DNA of 64,000 nt from Sinorhizobium numidicum (GTDB lineage Bacteria; Pseudomonadota; Alphaproteobacteria; Rhizobiales; Rhizobiaceae). Below are positions 1 through 18,109 of the stretch, in pieces. The stretch is from NCBI RefSeq assembly GCF_029892045.1, contig NZ_CP120368.1:1424001-1488000 (forward strand), written 5' to 3'. The translations under genes were made by a program, and so were the position numbers. The notes under the pieces were generated by a model that worked only from the letters and a program-made list of their open reading frames with translations, was not told the DNA's origin and made no database searches. Within the stretch, counting starts at the first letter, position 1, and each line of letters starts with the position of its first letter.

Positions 1-2
1 AA

Positions 3-110
3 TTCGTCCGTGCCGAAGGCCTGAACCTCGGCGCCGACGCGAAGCAGTTTGCCATCGCCGAAGCCGAAAAGACGATCGCCCAAGGCACCGTCCTGCGGCT
101 GGCAAGCTAG
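3..110 (+). CDS. C-terminal end of an unidentified protein (partial)
   Basis: An open frame enters from the left edge and stops at a TAG at 108-110, leaving about 35 residues that end in VLRLAS. The codon use is GC-rich at third positions, as in a real gene. The fragment is too short to place in a family. A strong hairpin at 199-234 downstream probably ends its transcript. Confidence 0.5.
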   Translation, partial: FVRAEGLNLGADAKQFAIAEAEKTIAQGTVLRLAS

Positions 111-198
111 CGCATCGTCCGAAGCCGGGGAATCCGTTTTTTCGAAAAGGACCCTGCGCAGCCTTGATCTGGACCGGTGCGAATACCGGTCCGTTGCG

Positions 199-240
199 GA
201 AGAATGCCGGCTGCCTCAGCAGCCGGCATTCTTCATTTTA
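199..240 (+). terminator. Intrinsic terminator or strong hairpin
   Basis: A perfect 15-bp stem (199-213 with 220-234) encloses a 6-base loop and is followed by CATTTTA. It lies after the truncated gene at the left edge and just before the small secreted protein at 270, so it probably ends the upstream transcript. The T-run is short and interrupted. Confidence 0.7.
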
Positions 241-269
241 GAAGCCAAGCATTTGCGCTATGCTGAGCC

Positions 270-536
270 ATGAAACTGCGCGCCATATCGATTGCAGCAT
301 TGTCTTTGGTGGCCGCCACCTTGGCTGCCTCTGCGGCGCCGCCGGATGCCCGCTGCACCTGCCGCAATCGTGACGGCTCCAAGTATGAACTCGGCGAGGT
401 CGTTTGCATCAGCGTGGGCGGCGTCTCCTATCTCGCGCGCTGCGAAATGAACCTCAACGTCCTGACATGGAAGAAGCTGCGCGACGGATGTCCGACCGCG
501 CAGCTCGGAACGGTAAGCGGCGCACTGCTTTACTGA
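270..536 (+). CDS. Small secreted cysteine-containing protein, hypothetical
   Basis: This is an 88-residue protein with a clear Sec signal peptide: MKLR, a hydrophobic stretch to about residue 20, then an Ala-rich cleavage region near ASA-AP. The mature part of about 65 residues has four cysteines (in RCTC, VVCI and RCEM) plus a fifth at DGC, suggesting a disulfide-stabilised periplasmic or exported domain. I recognise no family. It converges on rlmB with only 9 bp between the stops. No strong ribosome site is evident before the ATG. Function unknown. Confidence 0.6.
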   Translation: MKLRAISIAALSLVAATLAASAAPPDARCTCRNRDGSKYELGEVVCISVGGVSYLARCEMNLNVLTWKKLRDGCPTAQLGTVSGALLY

Positions 537-545
537 GCGTGGGCT

Positions 546-1421
546 TCAGCCTTTCAGGAACTGCCGCGCCGCATACATGGCGATCGCGGCGGCGTTCGAG
601 ACGTTCAGCGACTTGATTGCGCCCGGCATATCCAGTCGCGCCAGAGCCGTCACAATCTGTCTTGTCTTCTGCCGCAGTCCCTTGCCCTCCGATCCCAGCA
701 CCAGGGCGATCTTCTCAGCAGAGAAAGTGCCTTCGAGCGGTTGCGGGCCGTCGGAATCGAGACCGATCGTCTGGAAGCCGAGCCTGTGCAATTCCTCGAT
801 CGTGTCGGCGAGATTGGTTATCTGGATGTAAGGAATGAGCTCGAGCGCGCCGGAGGCCGACTTCGCCAGCACGCCCGATTCCGTCGGGCTGTGGCGCATC
901 GTAGTGATGAGCGCACCGGCATCGAAGGCCACTGCCGAGCGCATGATCGCGCCGACGTTATGGGGGTCGGTCACCTGATCGAGCACCAGGATCAGAGGGC
1001 AGTCGCGCAACGCTTCGAGCCTTCGATGCGGCAGAGGCCGTGTCTCCAGCATCACGCCCTGGTGGATGGCGTCGGGGCCGAGAATTCTGTCCAGATCCTG
1101 CGGCGTCACGGTCTCGACCGGGAAGGGGAGCGCGGAGACGTCGCCGAGTTCCAGCCGGGCTGCGGCATTCTGCGTGACGCTGAGGCGTATGATCTGCCGC
1201 TCGGGATTGTCGAGCGCCGCACGGACGGTGTGCAATCCGTAAAGCAGCACCTGTTCCGGCGTCAGCGCCGGGGGCTTCCAGTCTGTTGCCAGCTTCTTGC
1301 GCTTGTCCTGACGCGGCGTCGGAATTTCGCCGCGCTCGCGGCGCGCATCGCGATGCGCTCGGCGAAGATTGGCGTAATGGGTGTCTCTGGCGCTCTTGTC
1401 GCCGGTCTTGTCCTTGCTCAT
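546..1421 (-). CDS. rlmB: SpoU/TrmH-family 2'-O-ribose RNA methyltransferase (RlmB-like)
   Basis: A 291-residue SPOUT methyltransferase that should transfer a methyl group from S-adenosylmethionine to a ribose 2'-OH. RlmB acts on 23S rRNA G2251, but the exact target cannot be read from sequence. All three SpoU motifs are present: LDQVTDPHNVGAIMRSA with Asn155 and Arg161, LVLGSEGKGL at 240-249, and SLNVSNAAAI at 271-280. A substrate-binding domain (YGLHTVRAAL, about 61-70) precedes them, after a basic 50-residue extension common in rhizobial homologues. I start at MSKDKT; the frame continues upstream but with non-conserved sequence. It is divergent from the tRNA-Tyr gene. Confidence 0.85.
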   Translation of the reverse strand: MSKDKTGDKSARDTHYANLRRAHRDARRERGEIPTPRQDKRKKLATDWKPPALTPEQVLLYGLHTVRAALDNPERQIIRLSVTQNAAARLELGDVSALPFPVETVTPQDLDRILGPDAIHQGVMLETRPLPHRRLEALRDCPLILVLDQVTDPHNVGAIMRSAVAFDAGALITTMRHSPTESGVLAKSASGALELIPYIQITNLADTIEELHRLGFQTIGLDSDGPQPLEGTFSAEKIALVLGSEGKGLRQKTRQIVTALARLDMPGAIKSLNVSNAAAIAMYAARQFLKG

Positions 1422-1636
1422 GCGCGTCTTATAGTGGGGTTCGGCGAGCGTTGGAAATGGTTTCGGAATGTTCGCCGGGTGTGCCTGTGGAGAATTTCTG
1501 AAATTTTGCGTTTCGCCGTGTTGACAGGACGAATGCAGGCGGTCATATACCCGGCGCAGATCGAGAGGCGGCAACAAAACGGCGCCGGTTCTTCCGCGAT
1601 CTCAAATGCTTGGTCGATTGATCCCGACAGAATAAT

Positions 1637-1721
1637 GGAGGGATGCCCGAGTGGTTAAAGGGGACGGACTGTAAATCCGTTGGCTCAGCCTACGTTGGTT
1701 CAAATCCAACTCCCTCCACCA
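1637..1721 (+). tRNA. tRNA-Tyr (anticodon GTA)
   Basis: The 7-bp acceptor stem GGAGGGA/TCCCTCC, an anticodon loop CTGTAAA, a long variable arm and the GGTTCAAATCC T-arm define an 85-nt class II tRNA with encoded CCA. It reads UAC and UAU. It precedes tRNA-Gly and tuf, the same order as tyrU-glyT-tufB in Escherichia coli. Confidence 0.96.
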
Positions 1722-1744
1722 TTCTGCTTCAGGATCGAAGGCCC

Positions 1745-1818
1745 GCGGGTATAGCTCAATGGTAGAGCAGCAGCCTTCCAAGCTGAATACGCGGGTTCGA
1801 TTCCCGCTACCCGCTCCA
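1745..1818 (+). tRNA. tRNA-Gly (anticodon TCC)
   Basis: Acceptor stem GCGGGTA/TACCCGC, anticodon loop CTTCCAA, T-arm GGGTTCGATTCCC and encoded CCA give a standard 74-nt tRNA reading GGA and GGG. It lies 23 nt after tRNA-Tyr and is probably co-transcribed with it and with the tuf gene downstream. Confidence 0.96.
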
Positions 1819-2078
1819 GTCTGTTTCCCTTCAGAATTAATTAATACGCAACTTCAGGTCATGCTCGCATGTCGCTGATTGCGCTGGCTTTCACGTTTCC
1901 GGAACACCGACGTGCCGTCAGCTCGGCGGATCTCTGTCTCTGCTCTTCGAAGAGGGTCGAGTCATGCGCTCCTGGTGCACGCAATTAAGTCTTGCGCAAA
2001 GTCGACGAAACCCTTAAACGGCTCGACAAACCGGCCCAGCCGGCTGATCTGTTTTACTTGACCACAGGAAACGTACCC

Positions 2079-3254
<1,176 letters not shown>

Positions 3255-3279
3255 TTCCGGCTCATCCGGATTTCGAAAG

Positions 3280-3306
3280 CCCCGCAGGCAACTGCGGGGT
3301 TTTTTG
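3280..3306 (+). terminator. Intrinsic terminator of tuf copy 1
   Basis: The stem CCCCGCAG/CTGCGGGG (3280-3287 with 3292-3299) has a GCAA tetraloop and is followed directly by TTTTTTG. It sits 25 nt after the tuf stop and separates tuf from the accessory gene at 3488. Confidence 0.9.
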
Positions 3307-3487
3307 TTTGCGGGCTGGGAGGCGGATGCTCGTCCCAGCCCCCGCGTGTGATGTTTACAACAGTGTTCATAGAGTTCGTTGCGCTGCGGCCGATTACCAT
3401 GAGGTTTTTGCAGCCGGTTCGTGCTATTTTCCAGTCCTGACGATTTGCCCGAGTGCCAGCGGTTGCGACCGAGGATCGGAATTCCAA

Positions 3488-4153
3488 ATGAAAAAAGGTA
3501 TCGCTGCGCGGCTCGCCGCTGCTGGCATCGCTTTGGTCTGTATCGGTCCGTTTCCGCAAACGGCATCATCTGCCGACAACGATCTGCTGATATGGGCGCC
3601 TTCGAAGACCGGAACCAACGCCTACAAGCTGCGCGTTGGTATGCGTTTGCCATGGCGGTGGGATACGAGTGCGGGTGCCGAGCTGTCGATGGGCGCGGGG
3701 CCGGCTGGAAAAATCAATCCACCGGACGCGCCGGTTCGCCTCTGGGGGTCGTTTTCGCGCAAGAGCGGACGACGGGCGGTCACGCGTTCCTCACAGATCA
3801 GCATGGACTTCAACGCCTTGAGCGGCGCCGGCGGCGTCGGCGCTGGTACTGCACGGACCTGGATTGTTACGCCGACTCTGGATGCGGAGGTCCACCGAAG
3901 CATAGCGCTCCAGTGCAATGCCTATGAGAACAATTGCAGCAAACCGAGCCTGACCCAAACAGCCAGGCTCACATCTCCAGCAACCCGGACCGCACTCGTA
4001 GCGCAGGGTCAACTGTCAAGTGACGGCATCAGCGGCTTGAGCCGCATTGGCGTCGAGCAAGAGTTCGGCAATCTCCATCTCGGCGCGGCTGTCGCCGAAC
4101 CGTTGTTGGCGCCCCGCAGCATCTTCGAACTCCGCTACAGCCTGAAATGGTGA
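3488..4153 (+). CDS. Predicted exported, possibly outer-membrane, protein of unknown function
   Basis: A 221-residue protein with a Sec signal peptide (MKKG, hydrophobic stretch to about residue 22, likely cleavage at TASSA-D). The mature part alternates polar and hydrophobic residues, has several Trp/Tyr/Phe-containing strands and ends in ELRYSLKW. A terminal aromatic residue in an amphipathic strand is typical of outer-membrane beta-barrels, so an outer-membrane location is my inference. Two cysteines (CNAYENNC, about 142-149) could form a disulfide. I start at ATG 3488 because it opens the signal peptide. With the next gene it forms an insertion between tuf and tRNA-Trp relative to the ancestral order. 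Confidence 0.65.
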   Translation: MKKGIAARLAAAGIALVCIGPFPQTASSADNDLLIWAPSKTGTNAYKLRVGMRLPWRWDTSAGAELSMGAGPAGKINPPDAPVRLWGSFSRKSGRRAVTRSSQISMDFNALSGAGGVGAGTARTWIVTPTLDAEVHRSIALQCNAYENNCSKPSLTQTARLTSPATRTALVAQGQLSSDGISGLSRIGVEQEFGNLHLGAAVAEPLLAPRSIFELRYSLKW

Positions 4154-4264
4154 GATTGCGACGCTCGTAGCGAGCGGTGCTCGCGGCAAATGTCGAGCGC
4201 AGAGGCATCTTGCGCAAAAGCGCAAACCACCTAACTATTGCTTGGATTTTGTGGGGGAGGCGTC

Positions 4265-5158
4265 ATGAAAAAGCGTATTCTGTTTACCGGCGGCGCCGGC
4301 AAGGCCGGCCGGCACACGGTGCCCTATCTCGTCGAGGCGGGTTATGAGGTGCACAATGTCGATCTTGTTCCGCTCGACAGCCCCGGCGTCACCAACCTGA
4401 TCGCCGACATCACCGATAGCGGCCAGATGTTCAATGCGCTCTCGATGCATCGAGATTTTCCCGATCTCGACCAGGGCCCCCAGCCTTTTGATGCCGTCTT
4501 GCACTTTGCCGCCATTCCCCGCATCCTGATCAAGCCGGACAATGAGACCTTTCGGGTCAATGTCATGGGCACCTACAACGTGATCGAGGCAGCGGTGAAG
4601 CTTGGCATCCGCAAGATCATCGTCGCTTCGAGCGAGACGACCTACGGCGTCTGCTTCGCCGAGGGGCATCGGGACTTCGATCATTTTCCGCTGGAAGAGG
4701 ATTATGATGTCAACCCGATGGACTCCTACGGTCTCTCGAAGGTCGTGAATGAGAAGACGGCGCGCGCATTTGCCGACCGTTCCGGCTTCGACATCTACGC
4801 GTTACGCATCGGCAACGTAATTGAGCCGCACGAATACGCGCATTTCCCGCACTACTTCGCTCATCCGGAGATCAGAAAGCGGATCGCGTGGAGCTATATC
4901 GATGCGCGGGACCTCGGCCAGATCGTCAAGCTCTGCATCGAGAAGGATGGGCTTGGCTTCGCTGTATTCAATGCCGCCAACGACACGGTGTCGGCGAACA
5001 CTCCGTCCCGCGAACTCGCCAGACGCTTTTATCCGAATGTCCCTTTCACAAGAGAGATCGGCGAGTTCGAAGGACTCCTTTCGAATCGAAGAATTCGCGA
5101 GGTCCTCGGCTTCAAGGAAGAGCACGACTGGCGGAAATACGTGCCTCTGGAGGAGTAG
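4265..5158 (+). CDS. NAD(P)-dependent epimerase/dehydratase of the extended SDR family
   Basis: A 297-residue extended short-chain dehydrogenase. The nucleotide-binding TGGAGKAGRH motif is at 8-17, the catalytic Ser region ASSETTYG at 121-128 and the YGLSK catalytic pair (Tyr155, Lys159) follow in correct spacing. This architecture usually acts on NDP-sugars (epimerases, dehydratases, reductases), but the substrate cannot be assigned. GGGGGAGGCGTC just before the ATG supports the start. It is the second of two accessory genes between tuf and tRNA-Trp. About 110 nt separate it from the preceding gene, so co-transcription is possible but not shown. Confidence 0.8.
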   Translation: MKKRILFTGGAGKAGRHTVPYLVEAGYEVHNVDLVPLDSPGVTNLIADITDSGQMFNALSMHRDFPDLDQGPQPFDAVLHFAAIPRILIKPDNETFRVNVMGTYNVIEAAVKLGIRKIIVASSETTYGVCFAEGHRDFDHFPLEEDYDVNPMDSYGLSKVVNEKTARAFADRSGFDIYALRIGNVIEPHEYAHFPHYFAHPEIRKRIAWSYIDARDLGQIVKLCIEKDGLGFAVFNAANDTVSANTPSRELARRFYPNVPFTREIGEFEGLLSNRRIREVLGFKEEHDWRKYVPLEE

Positions 5159-5247
5159 CGCACATCGCGGCTCGCATCATGGATCGGCGTGGCCGCCGTC
5201 CGCGCGGAATTTTCTGGGAACTTTTTCCCCTTTTGTTGCAAATGCGC

Positions 5248-5276
5248 TTGAAAGCGCCCGGTAAACTGAATAAGAA
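5248..5276 (+). promoter_or_regulatory. Candidate sigma-70 promoter for tRNA-Trp-secE-nusG
   Basis: TTGAAA (5248-5253), a 17-bp spacer and TAAGAA (5271-5276) form a housekeeping-type promoter about 50 bp before tRNA-Trp. Immediately downstream, CGCTGAC/GTCAGCG (5279-5285 with 5295-5301) forms a hairpin followed by TTTATTTG. It could be a weak terminator of the SDR gene or a structure in the tRNA precursor leader. Confidence 0.45.
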
Positions 5277-5325
5277 GCCGCTGACTTGAGATGCGTCAGC
5301 GTTTATTTGTGCGGCGTAACGATTT

Positions 5326-5401
<76 letters not shown>

Positions 5402-5497
5402 AACCTTCCATTCTGCCCTTCTTATATTCGGGTGGGATGAGAAGGGTGGGGTGGCGCAGTCGCCCTTTTTATATTCACAAAAAAGACTGATTGGCTC

Positions 5498-5526
5498 TTG
5501 TGGTTTTTGGAATCGGTCTTTATGTA
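5498..5526 (+). promoter_or_regulatory. Candidate secE promoter
   Basis: TTGTGG (5498-5503) and TATGTA (5521-5526) are separated by 17 bp in the 196-nt gap between tRNA-Trp and secE. A GC-rich imperfect hairpin ending in CTTTTT (about 5442-5471) lies before it and could end the tRNA transcript. Both calls rest on consensus matching only. Confidence 0.4.
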
Positions 5527-5597
5527 GGGTTCAAACAGACACGCGGTGCGTGGGGCTGAATCATCGGCTTTACGCGCCGTAATGGCGTGAGCATTTT

Positions 5598-5798
5598 ATG
5601 GCATCCAAAACGAATCCGTTTACGTTTCTGCAGCAGGTTCGCTCCGAAACGTCGAAAGTGACTTGGCCTTCACGGCGCGAGACGACGATCTCGACGCTGA
5701 TGGTCTTTGTCATGGTCTCTTTTGCCGCCGCCTTTTTCTTTGGTGCGGACCAGTTGATGGGTTGGCTGATGAGCCTGATCCTCAACGTTGGCGCTTGA
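5598..5798 (+). CDS. secE: Preprotein translocase subunit SecE
   Basis: SecE (66 residues) is the single-spanning subunit that clamps SecY in the SecYEG channel. The short alphaproteobacterial form is seen: a cytoplasmic amphipathic region with the conserved VTWPSRRET stretch (about 22-30) followed by one transmembrane helix (about 34-60). It lies between tRNA-Trp and nusG, the usual setting. Confidence 0.95.
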   Translation: MASKTNPFTFLQQVRSETSKVTWPSRRETTISTLMVFVMVSFAAAFFFGADQLMGWLMSLILNVGA

Positions 5799-5814
5799 TT
5801 GGGTGGAGGGTAGC

Positions 5815-6345
5815 ATGGCTGCGCGCTGGTATATCGTTCACGCCTATTCGAATTTCGAGAAAAAGGTTGCCGAGTCGATCGAGGAGAAGGCCAAGCAGAA
5901 GGGGCTGGATCATCTCTTCGAGAAGATCCTCGTTCCGACCGAAAAGGTCGTCGAGGTTCGTCGCGGACGCAAGGTCGATGCGGAGCGGAAGTTCTTTCCG
6001 GGCTATGTCCTTGTTCGCGCCAATCTGACGGACGAGGCCTACCATCTCATCAAGAACACGCCGAAGGTTACCGGCTTCCTTGGGACGGACAGCAAGCCCG
6101 TTCCGATCCCGGACTATGAGGCCGAGCGTATTCTCGGTCAGGTTCAGGAGGGCGTCGAGCGTCCGAAGCCTTCGGTGTCCTTCGAGATCGGCGAGCAGGT
6201 CCGCGTATCGGACGGTCCGTTCGCATCCTTCAACGGCATCGTTCAGGATGTTGATGAAGAGCGGTCGCGCTTGAAGGTCGAAGTATCGATCTTTGGCCGT
6301 GCGACCCCTGTCGAGCTGGAATACGGCCAGGTCGAAAAGGTCTGA
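5815..6345 (+). CDS. nusG: Transcription termination/antitermination factor NusG
   Basis: NusG (176 residues) binds RNA polymerase and couples it to Rho or to the ribosome. The N-terminal NGN domain starts with [10 protein letters not shown] and contains FPGYVLV. The C-terminal KOW domain includes [16 protein letters not shown] use the ATG at 5815, which follows GGAGGG at a suitable distance; an upstream in-frame ATG overlaps secE and adds non-conserved residues. The 17 nt after secE suggest co-transcription. Confidence 0.96.
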   Translation: MAARWYIVHAYSNFEKKVAESIEEKAKQKGLDHLFEKILVPTEKVVEVRRGRKVDAERKFFPGYVLVRANLTDEAYHLIKNTPKVTGFLGTDSKPVPIPDYEAERILGQVQEGVERPKPSVSFEIGEQVRVSDGPFASFNGIVQDVDEERSRLKVEVSIFGRATPVELEYGQVEKV

Positions 6346-6559
6346 CGAGAGCACAGACTTACAAGGATGGGCAGTCTGAATTGGTCTGCTCTGGCGGAGT
6401 GATCCGCATGCGCGTGGGAGGTGTCCGGTCTTAGCCGGGTCGGTTATCCGCACCACGCAACCGCAGCCGCCGGTCTTGTGATCGGCAGATGGCCGGGCAA
6501 CCGGCTGAACAGTTCCTCTTCCGGCCCGGCTGTGAAGAGGCAATGAGAGGCAGAGAGAA
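6346..6559 (+). promoter_or_regulatory. rplK leader region, 214 nt without a gene
   Basis: The gap between nusG and rplK contains several GC-rich inverted stretches around 6418-6540, including CCGGTCTTAGCCGG and paired GCCGGGC/GCCCGGC segments. In many bacteria the rplKA leader carries an L1-binding site that mimics 23S rRNA and gives feedback control. I infer a similar role here from position only; no specific L1 motif was confirmed. Confidence 0.35.
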
Positions 6560-6988
6560 ATGGCTAAGAAAGTTGCAGGCCAGCTCAAGCTGCAGGTCAA
6601 GGCCGGCTCGGCGAATCCGTCGCCGCCGATCGGTCCTGCGCTTGGTCAGCGTGGCATTAACATCATGGAATTCTGCAAGGCGTTCAACGCTGCCACGCAG
6701 GAAATGGAAAAGGGTATGCCGATTCCGGTCGTCATCACCTACTACCAGGACAAGTCCTTCACCTTCGTCATGAAGCAGCCGCCGGTTAGCTACTTCCTGA
6801 AGCGCGAGGCGAAGATCCAGTCGGGCTCGAAGACCCCGGGCAAGGCGAAAGCCGGCGCGATCTCCAAGGCTCAGATCCGCACCATCGCAGAGGCCAAGAT
6901 GAAGGACCTCAATGCGGCGGATATCGAAGGCGCAATGGCAATGGTCGAGGGCTCTGCCCGCTCCATGGGCCTGGAAGTGACGGGCTGA
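6560..6988 (+). CDS. rplK: Ribosomal protein L11
   Basis: L11 (142 residues) binds the GTPase-associated region of 23S rRNA and helps elongation-factor function and RelA signalling. The proline-rich [19 protein letters not shown] segment (about 20-38) of the N-terminal domain is intact, and the RNA-binding C-terminal domain ends in [18 protein letters not shown] before the ATG supports the start. rplA follows after 4 nt. Confidence 0.98.
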   Translation: MAKKVAGQLKLQVKAGSANPSPPIGPALGQRGINIMEFCKAFNAATQEMEKGMPIPVVITYYQDKSFTFVMKQPPVSYFLKREAKIQSGSKTPGKAKAGAISKAQIRTIAEAKMKDLNAADIEGAMAMVEGSARSMGLEVTG

Positions 6989-6992
6989 GACC

Positions 6993-7691
6993 ATGGCGAA
7001 GATTGCAAAGCGTGTACAGAAGACCCGCGAGGGCATTGATCCGGCAAAGACATACGGCCTCACCGAAGCCGTGACGCTGGTCAAGGAACGTGCGACGGCC
7101 AAGTTCGATGAAACCATCGAAGTCGCGATGAACCTCGGCGTCGACCCGCGTCATGCCGACCAGATGGTCCGTGGCGTTGTCAACCTGCCGAACGGCACTG
7201 GCCGCTCGGTCCGCGTCGCCGTTTTCGCTCGAGGCGCCAAGGCTGATGAAGCCAAGGCTGCCGGCGCTGACATCGTCGGGGCAGAAGACCTGGTCGAAAT
7301 CGTCCAGGGCGGCAAGATCGACTTTGATCGCTGCATCGCGACCCCGGACATGATGCCGCTCGTCGGCCGTCTCGGTAAGGTTCTCGGCCCGCGTGGCATG
7401 ATGCCGAACCCGAAGGTCGGCACCGTCACCATGGACGTGGCTGCAGCCGTCAAGGCCTCGAAGGGTGGCGCGGTCGAGTTCCGCGTCGAAAAGGCAGGTA
7501 TCGTTCACGCCGGCGTCGGTAAGGCATCCTTCGATGCCAAGTCGCTGGAAGAAAATATCCGCGCATTCGCCGACGCCGTTATCAAGGCAAAGCCGGCGGG
7601 CGCCAAGGGCAACTACGTCAAGCGCGTCGCGATTTCGTCGACGATGGGTCCGGGTCTGAAGATCGACCCGGCAACGCTCAGCGTAGCCTGA
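6993..7691 (+). CDS. rplA: Ribosomal protein L1
   Basis: L1 (232 residues) forms the mobile L1 stalk that guides deacylated tRNA from the ribosome, and in many bacteria represses its own operon. The family signature [10 protein letters not shown] lies in the central domain, with the flanking GKVLGPRGM segment. It is coupled to rplK by a 4-nt gap. An unusual set of palindromes begins immediately after its stop codon. Confidence 0.98.
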   Translation: MAKIAKRVQKTREGIDPAKTYGLTEAVTLVKERATAKFDETIEVAMNLGVDPRHADQMVRGVVNLPNGTGRSVRVAVFARGAKADEAKAAGADIVGAEDLVEIVQGGKIDFDRCIATPDMMPLVGRLGKVLGPRGMMPNPKVGTVTMDVAAAVKASKGGAVEFRVEKAGIVHAGVGKASFDAKSLEENIRAFADAVIKAKPAGAKGNYVKRVAISSTMGPGLKIDPATLSVA

Positions 7692-7692
7692 T

Positions 7693-7767
7693 GAATTCCG
7701 GGCCTAGGCCCGGAAACTGAATTTCCGGCCTTTCGAGGCCGGAAATCCGGACCTCGGTCCGGAATTC
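7693..7767. repeat. Three stacked palindromes inside an outer inverted repeat
   Basis: Three perfect dyads follow each other: an 18-bp palindrome (7697-7714), an 11-bp stem with TTCG loop (7721-7746), and an 8-bp stem GGTCCGGA/TCCGGACC with a TC centre (7746-7763). The ends GAATTCCGG (7693-7701) and CCGGAATTC (7759-7767) also pair, so the RNA could fold as a four-way junction or as separate hairpins. No T-run follows. It lies between rplA and the rplJ leader and may be a processing site, an attenuator or a repeat element. Confidence 0.8.
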
Positions 7768-8017
7768 CTGTCCGAGATTGCGGGTGGTTTTACCTTAATC
7801 ACCATTGCCCGCATGAGACGGGTAAGATCTGGATTTCATGTGACGCCGCTGGCGTCGAAATTCGGTTCGAACCTCGCTTGCCTTGTGTCAGACCCGGCTT
7901 CCCGGGGACGCCAAGGGACAGGATCCTCAAGCGTCGCTTGGGATCGACAGTGATCCCGGGGGACAAAGGCAAACCCGGCAGGGCTGCAAAAGCAACCCTG
8001 TCAACTGGAGACAGACA
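7768..8017 (+). promoter_or_regulatory. rplJ (L10) leader region
   Basis: A 250-nt untranslated stretch precedes rplJ. It contains paired GC-rich segments, for example GATCCCGGGGG near 7951 and CAGGGCTGC/GCAACCCTG around 7979-8000. L10 or the L10-L12 complex represses translation through such a leader in other bacteria, so an autogenous site here is likely by analogy. I did not identify the specific kink-turn motif. Confidence 0.4.
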
Positions 8018-8536
8018 GTGGAAAGAGCGGAAAAACGCGAATTTGTCACGGAGCTGAACGAAGTCTTCAAGGCTTCCGGTTCGGTTGTCGTGGCCCACTA
8101 TGCTGGTGTCACAGTTGCGCAAATGAACGACTTCCGTTCGAAAATGCGCGCTGCTGGCGGCACCGTCAGAGTCGCGAAAAACCGCCTGGCCAAGATCGCT
8201 CTTCAGGGCACGGAGTCTGAAGGGATGACCGATCTCTTCACGGGACAGACGCTGATCGCTTTCAGCGCTGACCCTATGACGGCTCCGAAGGTCGTCATGG
8301 ATTTCGCCAAGACCAACGACAAGCTCGTTGTTCTCGGTGGCGCCATGGGTGCAACCACGCTCAATGCCGAAGGTGTCAAGTCGCTTGCGACCCTGCCTTC
8401 GCTTGACGAACTGCGCGCGAAGCTGCTGGGCCTCCTCAATGCCCCGGCAACCCGCGTCGCGACGGTTGTCGCAGCACCGGCAAGCCAGCTTGCTCGCGTG
8501 TTCTCGGCCTATGCCAAGAAGGACGAAGCCGCCTGA
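8018..8536 (+). CDS. rplJ: Ribosomal protein L10, GTG start
   Basis: L10 (172 residues) anchors the L7/L12 stalk dimers. The conserved N-terminal RNA-binding region ([19 protein letters not shown]) and the C-terminal helix that binds L7/L12 are present. The start is GTG at 8018, placed after CTGGAGACAGACA; an upstream ATG would add about 45 non-conserved residues that overlap the structured leader. Confidence 0.95.
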   Translation: MERAEKREFVTELNEVFKASGSVVVAHYAGVTVAQMNDFRSKMRAAGGTVRVAKNRLAKIALQGTESEGMTDLFTGQTLIAFSADPMTAPKVVMDFAKTNDKLVVLGGAMGATTLNAEGVKSLATLPSLDELRAKLLGLLNAPATRVATVVAAPASQLARVFSAYAKKDEAA

Positions 8537-8594
8537 GGCGGAATTTCGCTGTTGTAATTGAAACCAGTTCGAACCGAACAAAAGGAAAAGTAAA

Positions 8595-8978
<384 letters not shown>

Positions 8979-8997
8979 TTCGACGAAATGCGACGGG

Positions 8998-9080
8998 GAG
9001 GTGGCCGCTGTGGCCGCCTCTCTTTGACCGTTTTTAGAACATATTACCCAAAAGCCTGTCGAAAACGGCTTTTGGGTAAT
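8998..9080 (+). promoter_or_regulatory. Two hairpins between rplL and rpoB: candidate attenuator and processing site
   Basis: The first stem GAGGTGGCC/GGCCGCCTC (8998-9006 with 9012-9020, one G-U pair) is followed by TCTCTTTGACCGTTTTT, like a leaky terminator. The second is a perfect 14-bp stem (9043-9056 with 9067-9080) with a 10-base loop. Escherichia coli has a partial terminator and an RNase III site at the same junction; an equivalent role here is inferred. Confidence 0.6.
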
Positions 9081-9172
9081 GGGTTCTTTGAAAGTCCCAT
9101 TGATGACGGAGCCGACTGGCCAGCGGTGACCGTCTGTTGCAGGCCCGGATGCAAGATTGACAAGGAGCGACG

Positions 9173-13315
<4,143 letters not shown>

Positions 13316-13499
13316 GAGACATCAGGTGCGTGCCGCTAAGCGGCGCGCACCGTTTCCGCCGTCGGGCATCCGATTGTCTGCGGCAGGAACAGGGCCGCAC
13401 CCGATGCGGTTTTAGCTGTTTATGGGGCAGGGGCCGGCGCCCGGGATTTGCCGGCACCCTCGCCAAGCTTAGGGCGCAATGCCCGCAAAGGAGACAGGC

Positions 13500-17705
<4,206 letters not shown>

Positions 17706-17745
17706 TGGCGAAGGAGAGGGCGGGCGTGCTCTCTCCAGGAAAATT

Positions 17746-17781
17746 AAAGAAGCCGCCCGGATCCTTCCGGGCGGCTTCTTT
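17746..17781 (+). terminator. Intrinsic terminator of the rpoBC operon
   Basis: A perfect 15-bp stem (17746-17760 with 17767-17781) has a 6-base loop and ends in CTTCTTTGTTT. It lies 40 nt after the rpoC stop codon. Confidence 0.9.
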
Positions 17782-17815
17782 GTTTCAGTTTATGTCCGAC
17801 TGCAAGAACTCTAAA

Positions 17816-18109
17816 TCAGTTGAAGCGAATGATCGCGACCTCGCCTTCGAGCGCGCCCTGATAGGCGGAAGCGTGCGGCTCCTCGTCGGGTATATCCGTC
17901 AAGGTTCCGATCTGATCGAGATCCGCCTGAAGGAATCCTTCCTCGGCGAGCGCATTGAGTGCCTCCCGCACGGCCGTATCGTCGTCCGGAGCCCGGAGCA
18001 TGACGTGAATGTCGACGCCCTCGTCGCCGTCGGCTTCGTAGGCTTTGCCGATGATGATGAAGACCAGTGGGTCGTCCGGTGAATTGTCGTTGTCCGGGGT
18101 AATAGGCAT
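17816..18109 (-). CDS. Small acidic protein of unknown function
   Basis: A 97-residue, strongly acidic protein that starts MPITPDNDNSPDD and has an alpha/beta pattern (LVFIIIGKAYE, then DIHVMLRAPDDDTAVREALNALAEEGF). This suggests a small soluble cytoplasmic domain. The start at 18109 follows GAGGACA at a good distance; longer reading gives basic, non-conserved sequence. It is the only opposite-strand gene inside the rif-str block, lying between the rpoC terminator and the str leader. I recognise no family. Confidence 0.65.
   Translation of the reverse strand: MPITPDNDNSPDDPLVFIIIGKAYEADGDEGVDIHVMLRAPDDDTAVREALNALAEEGFLQADLDQIGTLTDIPDEEPHASAYQGALEGEVAIIRFN

Noticed and set aside
741..1658. 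Open frame opposite rlmB running into the tRNA-Tyr gene
   Set aside because: Antisense composition, no motifs, and it overlaps a tRNA; rlmB has all catalytic motifs.
1992..2078. N-terminal extension of EF-Tu copy 1 by 29 residues
   Set aside because: Copy 2 has no such extension, and the sequence is not conserved in EF-Tu; the start at 2079 is used.
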